DNA from: Paludibacteraceae bacterium
GTDB taxonomy: Bacteria; Bacteroidota; Bacteroidia; Bacteroidales; Paludibacteraceae
DNA: 64,000 nt
Direction: 5' to 3'
Assembly (NCBI GenBank): GCA_017937025.1
Contig: JAGBEJ010000010.1
Span: 95,612 to 159,611, forward strand
Shown: positions 43,810 to 52,971 of the stretch, in pieces
Layout: each line of letters begins with the position of its first letter
How positions within the stretch are numbered: position 1 is the first letter of the stretch
Made by a program: the position numbers and the translations under genes
The notes under the pieces: model-generated
Seen by the model: the letters and a program-made list of their open reading frames with translations, nothing else
Told to the model about the DNA's origin: nothing
Database searches by the model: none

Positions 43810-45129
43810 ATGAACTACGAAGAGACACTTGAATATCTTTACAACTGCTATCCCGTCTTCGAAAGCCAAGGACAATCGGCCTACAAGCCAGGGCTTTACA
43901 ACACCGAACGCATAGACGAGCTGCTCGGACATCCGCACCAACGCTACAAGACGATACACGTGGCAGGCACCAACGGCAAAGGCAGCGTCAGCCACCTGAT
44001 AGCATCGACACTGCAAAAGAGCGGACTGAAGACCGGACTCTACACATCGCCGCACATAGCCGACTTCGGCGAGAGGATAAGAGTGAACGGCGAGAAAATC
44101 GACCGCCGGTATGTGATAGAATTCGTGGAGAAGCACAAGGACGAACTGAAGGAGATTCATCCGTCGTTCTTCGAATTCACCATGGAGATGGCGTTCCAGT
44201 ACTTCGCCGACGAACAAGTGGACGTGGCTGTGATAGAAGTGGGACTGGGCGGACGGCTCGACTCGACAAACATAATAACGCCTGACCTGAGCGTGATAAC
44301 CAACATAAGCTTAGACCACACCAACCTGCTGGGCGACACGCTGGAACAGATAGCCGCAGAGAAAGCCGGCATAATTAAAAAAGGCGTGCCTGTGGTGATA
44401 GGCGAGAGAGTGAGCGACGGCGTGGCGAAGGTGTTCGAGGACAAAGCCAAGGAGATGGGCGCGCCGATATTCTTCGCCGAGGACTGCTTCAGCGCCGACA
44501 AGAATGCCAGCAACACGCCTGTGAACAACTCGTTCGACGTGACCGCCAAGGATGGCAATCCGATAGGCACCGACAGCCGCTACATAAACATAACCAACGA
44601 ACTGAACGGCGAATACCAGCAGAAAAACACAGTGACTGCCCTCACCGCCATCGAAGCGCTTATTAAGCAAGGCTACGGCATAAAAAAGGAGCATATCTAT
44701 GACGGATTCGCCACGATATGCCAAACGACCGGACTGATAGGCAGATGGCAGAAAATAGCCGAGAAGCCAGACGTGATATGCGACATGGGGCACAACGAAG
44801 GCGCCATAAGGTGCATAACCCAGCAACTGGCGCACACACCCAAAAAAGCGCTGAGAGTGGTGTTCGGCATGGTGAAGGACAAGGACGTGGACACGGTGCT
44901 CGGACTGATGCCGAAAGACGCGACTTACTACTTCTGCAACGCACCAACGCAGCGAGCCCTGCCTGCCGACGAGCTAAAAGCCAAAGGCGAGGCGCACGGA
45001 CTGCGCGGCGACGCCTTCCCCACCCCACTGGACGCGCTCAGGCAAGCGCGACACGACGCCGACGAGCGAGACCTGATTTTCGTGGGCGGCAGCGCATACA
45101 TACTTGCCGAAATCATAGGCAAAGCATAA
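43810..45129 (+). CDS. folC: Folylpolyglutamate synthase/dihydrofolate synthase
   Basis: The 439-residue Mur-ligase-like enzyme adds glutamate to folate and joins dihydropteroate to glutamate. The ATP-binding loop is HVAGTNGKGSVSHLIAS. Other marks are the FTMEMAFQYFADEQVDVAVIEVG segment, DHTNLLGDTLEQIAAEKAGI and GHNEGA. It appears monocistronic. Its product works with folD, metF and metE in one-carbon metabolism in this window. Confidence 0.96.
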   Translation: MNYEETLEYLYNCYPVFESQGQSAYKPGLYNTERIDELLGHPHQRYKTIHVAGTNGKGSVSHLIASTLQKSGLKTGLYTSPHIADFGERIRVNGEKIDRRYVIEFVEKHKDELKEIHPSFFEFTMEMAFQYFADEQVDVAVIEVGLGGRLDSTNIITPDLSVITNISLDHTNLLGDTLEQIAAEKAGIIKKGVPVVIGERVSDGVAKVFEDKAKEMGAPIFFAEDCFSADKNASNTPVNNSFDVTAKDGNPIGTDSRYINITNELNGEYQQKNTVTALTAIEALIKQGYGIKKEHIYDGFATICQTTGLIGRWQKIAEKPDVICDMGHNEGAIRCITQQLAHTPKKALRVVFGMVKDKDVDTVLGLMPKDATYYFCNAPTQRALPADELKAKGEAHGLRGDAFPTPLDALRQARHDADERDLIFVGGSAYILAEIIGKA

Positions 45130-45152
45130 AAGCAAGAGAGACCGAGCAAAAA

Positions 45153-45186
45153 CAACGGCTGTCAACCCTAAGATTGACAGCCGTTG
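45153..45186 (-). terminator. Terminator of the five-gene CsgG operon
   Basis: CAACGGCTGTCAA / TTGACAGCCGTTG is a perfect 13-bp stem followed on the minus strand by TTTTTG. It lies between converging folC and the operon, so it probably also helps folC. Confidence 0.85.
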
Positions 45187-45211
45187 CTTATAGATATGCG
45201 AATGGAATTTA

Positions 45212-46126
45212 TTACCACCAAAATATATATGTTGTCTGTCGCTTGTAATATGCAGTAGCAATGTCACGTGCAGCATTTACCGTTGCTGTCGCAACACGTT
45301 CATTAGAACTTATACGTTGTTCTTCCAAAGCTATAAAATCATTATATGCTTTGTCTTGGCACTGCTTGACAGAATCAAGCACTTCCTTTGCCTCACTTGC
45401 GCAACTGCTTGTAACATCAATGCTGGAGGCAAGTTCGCCGGCACCTTCGAAATCTCGATTAGCTAAGGCTGCCCGTGCAGCAAGTATTGTCTGACTGCAA
45501 TATTTCGTCTGCGCTTTAACAAATATGGATTTCATAGCATCATAAACTTGCTCATATCCTCCCAACGATTCCGGATATGCAGAAAGAATAGCCAAAGCCT
45601 CATCATACTGTTGCATCGATGCCAAAGTATTTGCTTTTGCTATCAACGACGATGTTTTCTCCTCATAATACGAAACAACACGTTCCTTAGTGCTATTCAC
45701 GAACTGTAAACATACAGCAGACTTCTCCTTAATAGATTGTATGGCGTTACGCCTTGCTTCTGCAACAGAGTAGCCATTACCTTTCGCAGACAGCTGCAAC
45801 GTGTTGATTACCGCATCTGTAAGTATGTCTCTCACCGAGATATTTACCGAAAGTTCTACCGTAGTAATGGTACGCATAACGCCTTCCACCTTCTCCTCAC
45901 TAATAACGTTTACGTCTGGCACCATAGCAATAGGAGCACATTCTGCAGCTGTTACATCCTGTGGCGAAACCATATTGAAGAGTTTGTTTTTCAATATGGA
46001 CTTGGTGTTTGAGTCAAGAATACTGTTTGATGGCATCGCTACCGACATGTATATCTGACCACTCTGACAGAAAGAGCAAGTAGCTATAGTCAAGAAAATG
46101 ACCGTTATAAGATGTTTTTTACTCAT
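45212..46126 (-). CDS. Secreted protein of the CsgG operon, gene 5 (LPP20-like fold suspected)
   Basis: The 304-residue protein has a signal peptide (MSKKHLITVIFLTIATCSFC). It contains an LPP20-like N-terminal half in which AEARRNAIQSIKEKSAV resembles the alpha-helix of such domains, then helical repeats of a tetratricopeptide-like kind (LASMQQYDEALAIL, AALANRDFEGAGELASS). It ends hydrophobically in YYKRQTTYIFWW. The function is unknown; a periplasmic or outer-membrane role with the CsgG-like protein is inferred. It is the last gene of the operon, 7 bp after gene 4. Confidence 0.75.
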   Translation of the reverse strand: MSKKHLITVIFLTIATCSFCQSGQIYMSVAMPSNSILDSNTKSILKNKLFNMVSPQDVTAAECAPIAMVPDVNVISEEKVEGVMRTITTVELSVNISVRDILTDAVINTLQLSAKGNGYSVAEARRNAIQSIKEKSAVCLQFVNSTKERVVSYYEEKTSSLIAKANTLASMQQYDEALAILSAYPESLGGYEQVYDAMKSIFVKAQTKYCSQTILAARAALANRDFEGAGELASSIDVTSSCASEAKEVLDSVKQCQDKAYNDFIALEEQRISSNERVATATVNAARDIATAYYKRQTTYIFWW

Positions 46127-46133
46127 AGCCTTG

Positions 46134-46997
46134 TTATTTGAATGTTACGACAAGAGTGTTATTCTTTGTCACATGTCCTATCTGAAATCCCAAAGAACGA
46201 AGGTACTGCCGCAGTTCACGGTCAAATTGTTGTATGTTGTAATTTCGTCCGTTAGCATCGTAGAGAGGTATGCGGACATCATCGAAGATTATCTCAAGAT
46301 CGCTGCTGCCTTGCACATGGTAGTTGTTCTGATATGCGTGATCAGCTACCCAGTCCATCAGTTTATCTGCAAGTTCTTCACCGCCGACATCCTGAGTCAT
46401 TGTCACAGCAGAAGACTCATCAACTTTGAAACTTAAGCTTATAGAACGTCCGTGAGCAACGATATCACTAAACTTCATTTGTATGACATTAAGAAAATCG
46501 TCAGCAACCTTTTCTACCGCCACGCCGGCAAGACGTCCAACATCATTAGTATAGAACTGACCGCTGAAAGCATCTTTATTTGCAAGAGAATTACCTGTAG
46601 ATACATCACATGCTTTCATCAACACCTTAACGCTATTACCAGCAGGTGATTCCGAGAGTAGATACTCTGTCTCTACATATATGTCAGCACCAGAGCCCTG
46701 CACAACCATCGATTTAAGATCCTGTTGAGCACCCTGAGACAATGCATTGTTAATACTTTGCGCCTTCAATCGCGTTTCAAAATCAACTGTCGTGAACCCG
46801 CGGTTATCAAAAGCTTCACGTATCTTTGACAATACCACTCGTATATTGGGATCACTCTCAATGACCTGACGTATATCCTCACCTTCTTTCACATATGGCA
46901 CTACCATAATCTTGGGTTGCACAGTGGCTGTGTTTTGCGCCTTCATGACAAAACTACACAGCACTGTAGCTATTAGGAATAATATTTGTCTCTTCAT
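46134..46997 (-). CDS. Secreted DUF6175-like protein of the CsgG operon, gene 4
   Basis: This 287-residue protein has a signal peptide (MKRQILFLIATVLCSFVMKAQ). Its first part reads like a CsgG/DUF6175 alpha-beta domain (KIMVVPYVKEGEDIRQVI, FDNRGFTTVDFETRL, GADIYVETEYLL), and the C-terminal half contains KLMDWVADHAYQN and RELRQYLRSLGFQIGHV. DUF6175 is a name I give by resemblance. No catalytic motif is seen. It lies 12 bp after gene 3. Confidence 0.7.
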   Translation of the reverse strand: MKRQILFLIATVLCSFVMKAQNTATVQPKIMVVPYVKEGEDIRQVIESDPNIRVVLSKIREAFDNRGFTTVDFETRLKAQSINNALSQGAQQDLKSMVVQGSGADIYVETEYLLSESPAGNSVKVLMKACDVSTGNSLANKDAFSGQFYTNDVGRLAGVAVEKVADDFLNVIQMKFSDIVAHGRSISLSFKVDESSAVTMTQDVGGEELADKLMDWVADHAYQNNYHVQGSSDLEIIFDDVRIPLYDANGRNYNIQQFDRELRQYLRSLGFQIGHVTKNNTLVVTFK

Positions 46998-47009
46998 AGG
47001 TTAGTTTCT

Positions 47010-47450
47010 TTATAGTCCGAACTTTCTTATTATCTTTTTGCTTTCAAGATAGGAGCGCAAGCGTTCCGCTCTTACACAGACATCAACGGTGACACATTTG
47101 CGTTCTGATGCGTCCTTGCCAAATGGCGTTACTACCACGGAAGATTCAATAAAGTCACGATAGACTCCTCTGTATAAATCATTAAAGAAACTGCGGTTAT
47201 CATCTTCGACTTTATCTCTATCTTCTTGGATTAAAGGAAAACGAAACGAAGTTCCATCCGCACCAGAGAAAAGTATCATCCTCACCGCATTCCGTTCCGC
47301 CTCGGCGGTGGCTTTTTTTACATTCTTGCCATAACCAGTAGCACGTAAAGTGATTGTGCTACGCGTTGATGTCATCACTGTACAATGGTATTGCGCCTTG
47401 GCTGCAACTATGCACACAAAGGCTATTCCCAATAAAAATATTCTTTTCAT
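47010..47450 (-). CDS. Small secreted protein of the CsgG operon, gene 3
   Basis: The 146-residue protein has a signal peptide (MKRIFLLGIAFVCIVAAKAQ). The segment GKNVKKATAEAERNAVRMILF resembles the helix that follows the strand in LPP20-like domains. It starts 1 bp after the gene 2 stop, so translation is coupled. The function is unknown. Confidence 0.72.
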   Translation of the reverse strand: MKRIFLLGIAFVCIVAAKAQYHCTVMTSTRSTITLRATGYGKNVKKATAEAERNAVRMILFSGADGTSFRFPLIQEDRDKVEDDNRSFFNDLYRGVYRDFIESSVVVTPFGKDASERKCVTVDVCVRAERLRSYLESKKIIRKFGL

Positions 47451-47451
47451 A

Positions 47452-48357
47452 TCACTTCTTTTCTATTATCAATGTACAATACATTTTTGAGCCGGCATTA
47501 AATTTGTCCAATATCTCTTGACCGAATTTCCTTTCAACCTTACACTCAGAGAATGTTTCACCTGTGAGTTTTGTCACAACCACTGTTCCTATTTCCGTAG
47601 GTAACTCTTCACCATCAAGCATTTCTATGGATTCAACTTTGAAACGGTTTCCAACCTTCACACCATGCTTTGCTCCTGCCTTTATCATTATGCTTTCGGC
47701 TATTCCGTTCTTCATCGCGGCAATCCTCATTACTTTCGCCTTCAAGGGGAAAGTCGTACGAAAATACTCCGCAATGTCGTTTTCCATAGCGTCCATGCAC
47801 ATCTGCACGGCAGCTTGTGCGGAAACACACTCCTTTGTCTGTTTGCCTTCGAAACTTGTCGCTTGAGTGATATCACGAGTCGCCACATCCTGCATCTGCA
47901 TTTCGAACGCGACACCAGCCTTGTATCCCCTGACGCTACCATCTGGATTCTTCATACGGTAAACCATGATTTTTGTTATGGTTCCTATAATCATCTTTTG
48001 TGCAGCGATGCTATTTCCTTGTTCGGCAACATCCTTACCAATAAACTCCTCTCTCTTCTGGTGTTCCATCTCTGCATTGATCTTATCCATATTGGTGCGG
48101 TCCACAACAAAGAAACGATTGCTGTTCTTCAACACCTCAACGACTTTCTCTGTTACAAGGTTTGTGTATGGACTATTTTGTTGGCATTTGAACTCTGCAA
48201 CGCCAACGACCTCTCTGTCGTCTTTCGCTTGTTTCTGATTTATAAATGAGATATCCTTTTGAAGCTCATACTCCTTCTGCGCGGCATCATTAGGCTGCGC
48301 ATTCCCAATTATGGAACACGCAGCCAGTACACATGTTGCAATAAATCTACTGCCCAT
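47452..48357 (-). CDS. CsgG/LpoB-family protein of the operon, gene 2
   Basis: The 301-residue protein has an N-terminal signal that could be a lipoprotein signal (VLAAC, Cys14) or end at GNAQ. The CsgG-like fold is supported by VGVAEFKC, VVEVLKNSNRFFVVDRTNMDKI and AAQKMIIGTITKIMVY. The C-terminal segment (GVKVGNRFKVESIEMLDGEEL) is not part of E. coli CsgG and looks like an added SH3/beta module. CsgG forms the curli secretion pore, while LpoB-type members activate penicillin-binding proteins. Which applies here is open; no csgA/B/E/F genes are adjacent. Confidence 0.78.
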   Translation of the reverse strand: MGSRFIATCVLAACSIIGNAQPNDAAQKEYELQKDISFINQKQAKDDREVVGVAEFKCQQNSPYTNLVTEKVVEVLKNSNRFFVVDRTNMDKINAEMEHQKREEFIGKDVAEQGNSIAAQKMIIGTITKIMVYRMKNPDGSVRGYKAGVAFEMQMQDVATRDITQATSFEGKQTKECVSAQAAVQMCMDAMENDIAEYFRTTFPLKAKVMRIAAMKNGIAESIMIKAGAKHGVKVGNRFKVESIEMLDGEELPTEIGTVVVTKLTGETFSECKVERKFGQEILDKFNAGSKMYCTLIIEKK

Positions 48358-48369
48358 ACTTGCTATGGA

Positions 48370-48948
48370 TTATAGATTCTTACCAGATTTTACATTCTCA
48401 ATAATCTGCTGAACTGCCTTAGCCTGTGCGGCAGACTCCTCTAACAAGATTGGAGTTGCTGTGCTACCGAATTCAACAACCGCAGCTGCAGCCTTACTAG
48501 TTTTAGCAGCTTTAGCCACCGCCATAGGATTCTTTCCTTTAGATGCGTTCTCTGCGATAGTCTTTGCCTCGTCAGCCGCTCCCTGAGCCTTATCTACGGC
48601 AGTCTTGATGCTCACACCTTCACCTACAATAGTTTCTGCGAATGTAGTCCATTCCTCCAACGTAGGCTTGGTTACTGTTACATCTTGTACACCATCAACA
48701 GCCTCACCAATCTGACGCTTGTACATGTTCTCAAGCTGAACACTGTTAGCAATAGCAAGAACAGCAGCATTCTTCATAGCGTCTCCATAGCCATCAATAT
48801 TAGCATTGCCACAAGCCTTATAGTCTTTAACAAGTGCCTCTAACTTGGCTGAACGATCCCTGCTCTTCTGAATTTCGTCTTTGATTTCCTGAGCATTAAC
48901 AACTCCAGCAAACATTACAACTGCAAGAGCTACAATAAACTTTTTCAT
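48370..48948 (-). CDS. Secreted alanine-rich helical protein of the operon, gene 1
   Basis: The 192-residue protein has a signal peptide (MKKFIVALAVVMFAGVVNAQ). The mature protein is helical, with heptad-like patterns and Ala-rich runs (AAKTSKAAAAVVEFG, AAQAKAVQQIIENV). It contains one Cys (ACGNAN) and no known motif. It is the first gene behind the structured RNA C. It may be the secreted or periplasmic partner of the CsgG-like gene 2. Confidence 0.75.
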   Translation of the reverse strand: MKKFIVALAVVMFAGVVNAQEIKDEIQKSRDRSAKLEALVKDYKACGNANIDGYGDAMKNAAVLAIANSVQLENMYKRQIGEAVDGVQDVTVTKPTLEEWTTFAETIVGEGVSIKTAVDKAQGAADEAKTIAENASKGKNPMAVAKAAKTSKAAAAVVEFGSTATPILLEESAAQAKAVQQIIENVKSGKNL

Positions 48949-49019
48949 AAGAATTTGGTTTTTATTGCCTATAGCTCCCGATTCGGCTGGTTTAATTATT
49001 ATTTATTTGACATATATGC

Positions 49020-49340
49020 ATAAAAAAACGTGGAGCTGAGTCTGTCACTCGTCCCACGTTCTAAAGGCCTTCGCATTGCCCGGTAAATCGGAACGAGCAA
49101 CGCTGAAAGCCCCACGTAGATGTATATCTATATCAACACGCAACCATACTTTGTGCATAATTGTGATACATATAAACACCCCAAGGAGCGTTCCCGTTGC
49201 TTTGTTTTTGATCTACCTTTGAAGTTGCGAAGTTCTTAGAACGTCAAAACCAAAGCGTACAGTAAACGCCTTTTTATGTAAGTTATGTGTAATATTCCCG
49301 CCTCAACCTCCAAGGGCTTCCAGCGTTCCTAATACATACA
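49020..49340 (-). ncRNA. Large structured RNA C (about 320 nt) before the CsgG operon, pseudoknotted
   Basis: This lies between a -7 element and a terminator. Two long pairings are visible. P1 pairs CGCTGGAAGCCC (49325-49314) with the GGGCTTTCAGCG segment at 49112-49101 (12 bp including one G-U). P2 pairs ACGTTCTAA and TTCGCA (49244-49226) with TGCGAA and TTAGAACGT (49075-49056), 15 bp in two helices. Their order (P1, P2, P1', P2') is a pseudoknot. Inner stems GTAGAT/ATCTAC and GCAAC/GTTGC also form. It lacks tmRNA, RNase P and SRP RNA signatures. It is either a stand-alone RNA or a leader of the operon. The rest of the gap 48949-49438 contains only promoters. Confidence 0.6.
49022..49060 (-). 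terminator. Terminator of RNA C, exclusive with its long-range helix
   Basis: AACGTGG / CCACGTT, with an inner GAGT/ACTC stem, precedes seven T on the minus strand. The AACGT of its 5' arm is also needed for the P2 helix of RNA C, so the two structures exclude each other. Confidence 0.75.
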
Positions 49341-49344
49341 TAAG

Positions 49345-49352
49345 CAAAAATA
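49345..49352 (-). promoter_or_regulatory. -7 element TATTTTTG for RNA C
   Basis: The minus strand reads TATTTTTG. Its upstream region is back-to-back with the gltX promoter, about 52 bp away. Confidence 0.6.
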
Positions 49353-49403
49353 CAAAAAAAATCACTCTACAAACTTTTTTGAGAAGAAGTTTTCCTTATT
49401 GAT

Positions 49404-49411
49404 TATCTTTG
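49404..49411 (+). promoter_or_regulatory. -7 element TATCTTTG for gltX
   Basis: TATCTTTG, with TTTG at 49378-49381 (22 bp upstream). It leaves a leader of about 20 nt and lies upstream of the chosen ATG at 49439. Confidence 0.65.
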
Positions 49412-49438
49412 CAACTCGAAAACAAGAATAAAGAAAAC

Positions 49439-50959
49439 ATGTCAAACGTAAGAGTAAGATTCGCGCCAAGTCCAACAGGCGCACTGCATATCGGAGGAGT
49501 GAGAACAGCGCTCTACAACTACCTGTTCGCAAGACAGAACGGCGGCAAGATGCTGCTCCGTATCGAGGACACCGACAGCAACAGATTCGTGCCGGGAGCC
49601 GAGGAGTACATCATCGAGTCGCTCAAATGGCTCGGAATCGAGATTGACGAAGGCGTGGGTGTAGGCGGAGAGCATGCCCCTTACCGCCAGAGCGAGAGAA
49701 AGGACATATACAGAAAGTATGTGGACCAACTGCTGAACGACGGCAAGGCTTACATCGCATTCGACACTCCAGAACAGCTCGAGGCTAAGAGAAACGAGAT
49801 AAAGAACTTCCAGTACGACGCCACAACAAGAGGCATGATGACCAACTCGCTGACTCTGGACGCCGAGGAAGTGAAAAGCAGAATCGCAAACGGCGAGAAC
49901 TACGTCGTGAGAATAAAGATAGAGCCGGGCGAGGAAGTCGAGGTCGATGACCTGATAAGAGGAAAAGTCGTAATCAACTCAAGCATCATAGACGACAAGG
50001 TGCTGTACAAGTCAGCCGACAACCTGCCTACATACCACCTCGCCAACATCGTGGACGACCACTTGATGGAAATAACCCACGTAATCAGAGGCGAGGAATG
50101 GCTTCCATCGGCACCGCTGCATGTGCTGCTGTACAGATTCCTGGGATGGGCAGACACAATGCCACGTTTCGCCCACCTGCCGCTGCTGCTCAAGCCACAG
50201 GGCAACGGAAAACTCAGCAAGAGAGACGGCGACAAGCTCGGATTCCCTGTGTTCCCGCTCGAATGGACCGACCCAAAGACCGGCGAGAAGAGCAAGGGCT
50301 ACAGAGAGGAAGGCTATCTGCCTGAGGCTGTCATCAACTTCCTCGCGTTGTTAGGATGGCATCCAAGCAGCGACCAGGAGATGTTCACCATGGACGAGCT
50401 GATAAAGGAGTTCAGTCTCGACAGAGTGAGCAAGTCCGGAGCGAAGTTCGACTTCGAGAAGGGCAAGTGGTTCAACCATCAGTATCTGGAAAAGAAGGAC
50501 AACAAGGACCTCGCCGTTTACCTCAAGAAAGAGCTTGACGCAAGAGGCATAAAGGCGACTGACGAGAACATAGCCAAAGCCGCAGGTCACGCCAAGGCGA
50601 GAGCAAACTTCGCAAACGAGCTTTGGGAGCAGGCTTCGTTCTTCTTCATAGCGCCAGAAAGCTACGACGAGAAGACCGTCAAGAAACGCTGGAAAGTCGA
50701 AACTCCTGAGATAATGAGCCAGCTTTACACTGTGTTAGAGAAAATCGAGGATTTCTCGCTCGAGAACACCGAGAAAATCGTGACCAAGTGGATCGAGGAG
50801 AAAGGCTACGGCATGGGCGCAGTGATGAACCCTCTGAGACTTGCGCTCGTGGGCGAGTCCAAAGGTCCGCACATGTTCGACATAACCGAGATTCTCGGCA
50901 AGGAAGAGACTCTAAGAAGACTCAAGAAGGCCATCGAGGTTATTCCTGTAAGCGAATAA
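49439..50959 (+). CDS. gltX: Glutamyl-tRNA synthetase
   Basis: From ATG 49439 the class I synthetase has 506 residues. The HIGH-type motif is [18 protein letters not shown] and the KMSKS-type motif is [12 protein letters not shown]. The anticodon-binding helical domain occupies about the last 170 residues. It charges tRNA-Glu. I chose the start by the -7 element that lies inside the longer frame from 49409. It is monocistronic with a strong terminator. Confidence 0.97.
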   Translation: MSNVRVRFAPSPTGALHIGGVRTALYNYLFARQNGGKMLLRIEDTDSNRFVPGAEEYIIESLKWLGIEIDEGVGVGGEHAPYRQSERKDIYRKYVDQLLNDGKAYIAFDTPEQLEAKRNEIKNFQYDATTRGMMTNSLTLDAEEVKSRIANGENYVVRIKIEPGEEVEVDDLIRGKVVINSSIIDDKVLYKSADNLPTYHLANIVDDHLMEITHVIRGEEWLPSAPLHVLLYRFLGWADTMPRFAHLPLLLKPQGNGKLSKRDGDKLGFPVFPLEWTDPKTGEKSKGYREEGYLPEAVINFLALLGWHPSSDQEMFTMDELIKEFSLDRVSKSGAKFDFEKGKWFNHQYLEKKDNKDLAVYLKKELDARGIKATDENIAKAAGHAKARANFANELWEQASFFFIAPESYDEKTVKKRWKVETPEIMSQLYTVLEKIEDFSLENTEKIVTKWIEEKGYGMGAVMNPLRLALVGESKGPHMFDITEILGKEETLRRLKKAIEVIPVSE

Positions 50960-50981
50960 GACACAAGGAACACAAAATAAG

Positions 50982-51010
50982 AAAGGTCGGCAAATGCCGG
51001 CCTTTTTTTT
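50982..51010 (+). terminator. Terminator of gltX
   Basis: AAAGGTCGGC, aaat, GCCGGCCTTTTTTTT forms a GC-rich stem with a T run. Confidence 0.9.
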
Positions 51011-51047
51011 ATAGTTATTCTGGGGTATTCTTTAGGGTGATTTCGGT

Positions 51048-51112
51048 CACTGAGCATCGGTTGCTGAGCGTAGCCGAAGCACCGAAGTGCCGAAAAAGTC
51101 GAAGTGCACCGA
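51048..51112 (+). repeat. Second repeat family, CTGAGCG...CCGAAGCACCGAA
   Basis: The block GTAGCCGAAGCACCGAAGTG, preceded by CACTGAGCAT and GCTGAGC, also occurs at about 62601-62645, 62860-62886, 62917-62945 (inverted) and 63093-63128. It fills the short gap before mutL. Confidence 0.7.
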
Positions 51113-51119
51113 AAATGCT

Positions 51120-52949
51120 TTAAAAATGTCCGTCGATGTCGGAATCGGACAGAACCACAATGATGACCTTGCCGTCGGGCGTGTTGTTGCAGTTGGAGCA
51201 CACGAACAAAGACGACACAAGCTCGTTCATCTCTCGCTGCGACAATTGTTTGCCATAAGCCACCGCATTCGCCTTGGACAGCGACAATGCCATATTGCGC
51301 CTTACGGCATCCACATCCAGACTGCTTCCTTGAGCCACGTCGCTCACAATGTCCTTTACCACGTCGGACGGACTGTCGCTGCTCATGCCTTCCGGCTGGG
51401 CAGTGATGCGGTAAGTGTTCTTGCCGAATGGCTCTATCGCAAAACCCATAGTCTGCAAATCCGGCACAATCTTATCGAATACCGCCGAAAGGTCAGCCGA
51501 CAGTTCCACTATCTCCGGGAACATCATCTGCTGCGAAGCTACGGCAGTGCCTGCGAACGAGTTCATATATCTGTCATAAAGCACACGCTGGTGGGCTCTG
51601 TGCTGGTCGATGAGCATCAGTCCGGACTTTACGGTCGTAACAATGTATTTGCCGCGGAACTGAAGGAACTCGGAGTTCTCCGCCATCGGCTTCGCTACGA
51701 CGTCTTCGGTCACTTCCGGTTCGATACCGAGTTTCATCTGTGTGGCGTCGTCGTTCCTGCCCTGCTTCTCGAAGCCCTTGTAAAGCGCCTCCCAGTCCAT
51801 CGCACCACTGCGGTAAGACCTTTTCTGCACCGACGTGTCGGCAAACGGATTGTATGACAACGAAGCGCCTGTCGATGGCCTTTTAACTTCCGTACCTGGT
51901 TTCAGCACAGGAATTTCCACAGAAGGGTCAGCGTGCTCGAAGTCTATGTCAGGCACGACATTGAACTTGCCAAGCGCCTCACGCACCGATGCCTGAATTA
52001 TCGACCAAATGGTCTTCTCGTTCTCGAACTTGACCTCGATTTTCTGCGGATGTATGTTCACATCAAGCGTCTTGGGGTCAACCTGAAGGAATATGTAAAA
52101 GCCGGGATAAGTGCCGGCCGGCAACATTCTGTCATAAGCCTGAAGCACTGCCTTGTTGAACGAAGGGTGCCACATGAAACGCCCGTTGACGAAGAAATAC
52201 TGGTTGGCTGATGTCTTGGTCGCCGACTCCGGACGACAGACGTAGCCGGAAATCTTCACCACGTCGGTCTCTATATCGACAGGCAGAAGCTGTGTCTTGA
52301 GTTTTTTGCCGAACACATCGACTATCCTCTGCGCCTGGTTTGACGCAAGATAGTTGCACATCTCCACATCGTTGTGGAAGAGCGAGAAGCTCACGTTAGG
52401 ATAAACCAGGGCTATGCGGTTGAACACCGTGATGATATGCCCGAACTCTGTCGCATCGCTCTTTAGGAAACGACGGCGAGCCGGAGTATTGAAAAACAGG
52501 TTCTTGACAGCGAACGACGACCCGACAGCGCAAGCCACAGGCTCCTGAGTCACGAACTTCGAGCCTTCTATCTGCAGAAACACGCCCATCTCGTCGCCCT
52601 CGCGGCGCGTACGCAGGTCAATCTGCGCTATGGCGGCTATGGAAGCAAGAGCCTCGCCACGGAAACCCATCGTCTGGAGCGAGTAAAGGTCGGCGGCAGA
52701 GCTTATCTTTGACGTGGCATGACGCTCGAACGCCATGCGCGCGTCGGTCTCGGACATTCCCTTGCCATTGTCCACCACCTGTATAAGAGTCTTTCCCGAA
52801 TCCTTTATTATGACTGCGATGTCGGTCGCTCCCGCGTCTATGGAGTTTTCCACAAGCTCCTTGACGACCGACGACGGACGATCCACGACTTCGCCTGCCG
52901 CTATCTGGTTGGCGACAGAGTCTGGTAACAAATGTATAATGTCAGTCAT
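51120..52949 (-). CDS. mutL: DNA mismatch repair protein MutL
   Basis: The 609-residue protein has a GHKL ATPase domain with ELVENSIDAGATDIAV, VVDNGKGM and TMGFRGEALASIAA. The C-terminal dimerisation domain is present; no strong metal-binding endonuclease motif (DQHA-type) is seen except DQHRAHQRVLYDR, which resembles the DQHAAHER motif of nicking MutL proteins. It follows the small membrane protein gene by 22 bp, at the end of a three-gene operon with manC. Confidence 0.97.
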   Translation of the reverse strand: MTDIIHLLPDSVANQIAAGEVVDRPSSVVKELVENSIDAGATDIAVIIKDSGKTLIQVVDNGKGMSETDARMAFERHATSKISSAADLYSLQTMGFRGEALASIAAIAQIDLRTRREGDEMGVFLQIEGSKFVTQEPVACAVGSSFAVKNLFFNTPARRRFLKSDATEFGHIITVFNRIALVYPNVSFSLFHNDVEMCNYLASNQAQRIVDVFGKKLKTQLLPVDIETDVVKISGYVCRPESATKTSANQYFFVNGRFMWHPSFNKAVLQAYDRMLPAGTYPGFYIFLQVDPKTLDVNIHPQKIEVKFENEKTIWSIIQASVREALGKFNVVPDIDFEHADPSVEIPVLKPGTEVKRPSTGASLSYNPFADTSVQKRSYRSGAMDWEALYKGFEKQGRNDDATQMKLGIEPEVTEDVVAKPMAENSEFLQFRGKYIVTTVKSGLMLIDQHRAHQRVLYDRYMNSFAGTAVASQQMMFPEIVELSADLSAVFDKIVPDLQTMGFAIEPFGKNTYRITAQPEGMSSDSPSDVVKDIVSDVAQGSSLDVDAVRRNMALSLSKANAVAYGKQLSQREMNELVSSLFVCSNCNNTPDGKVIIVVLSDSDIDGHF

Positions 52950-52971
52950 AATAGTCTCGGAAACGTTTTAT

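Noticed and set aside
49020..49340. tmRNA, RNase P or SRP RNA
   Set aside because: No tRNA-like end or tag sequence, no ACAGAA/GAGGAAAGTCC-type P4 motifs, and no GGAAGCAGC-type SRP loop in either orientation.
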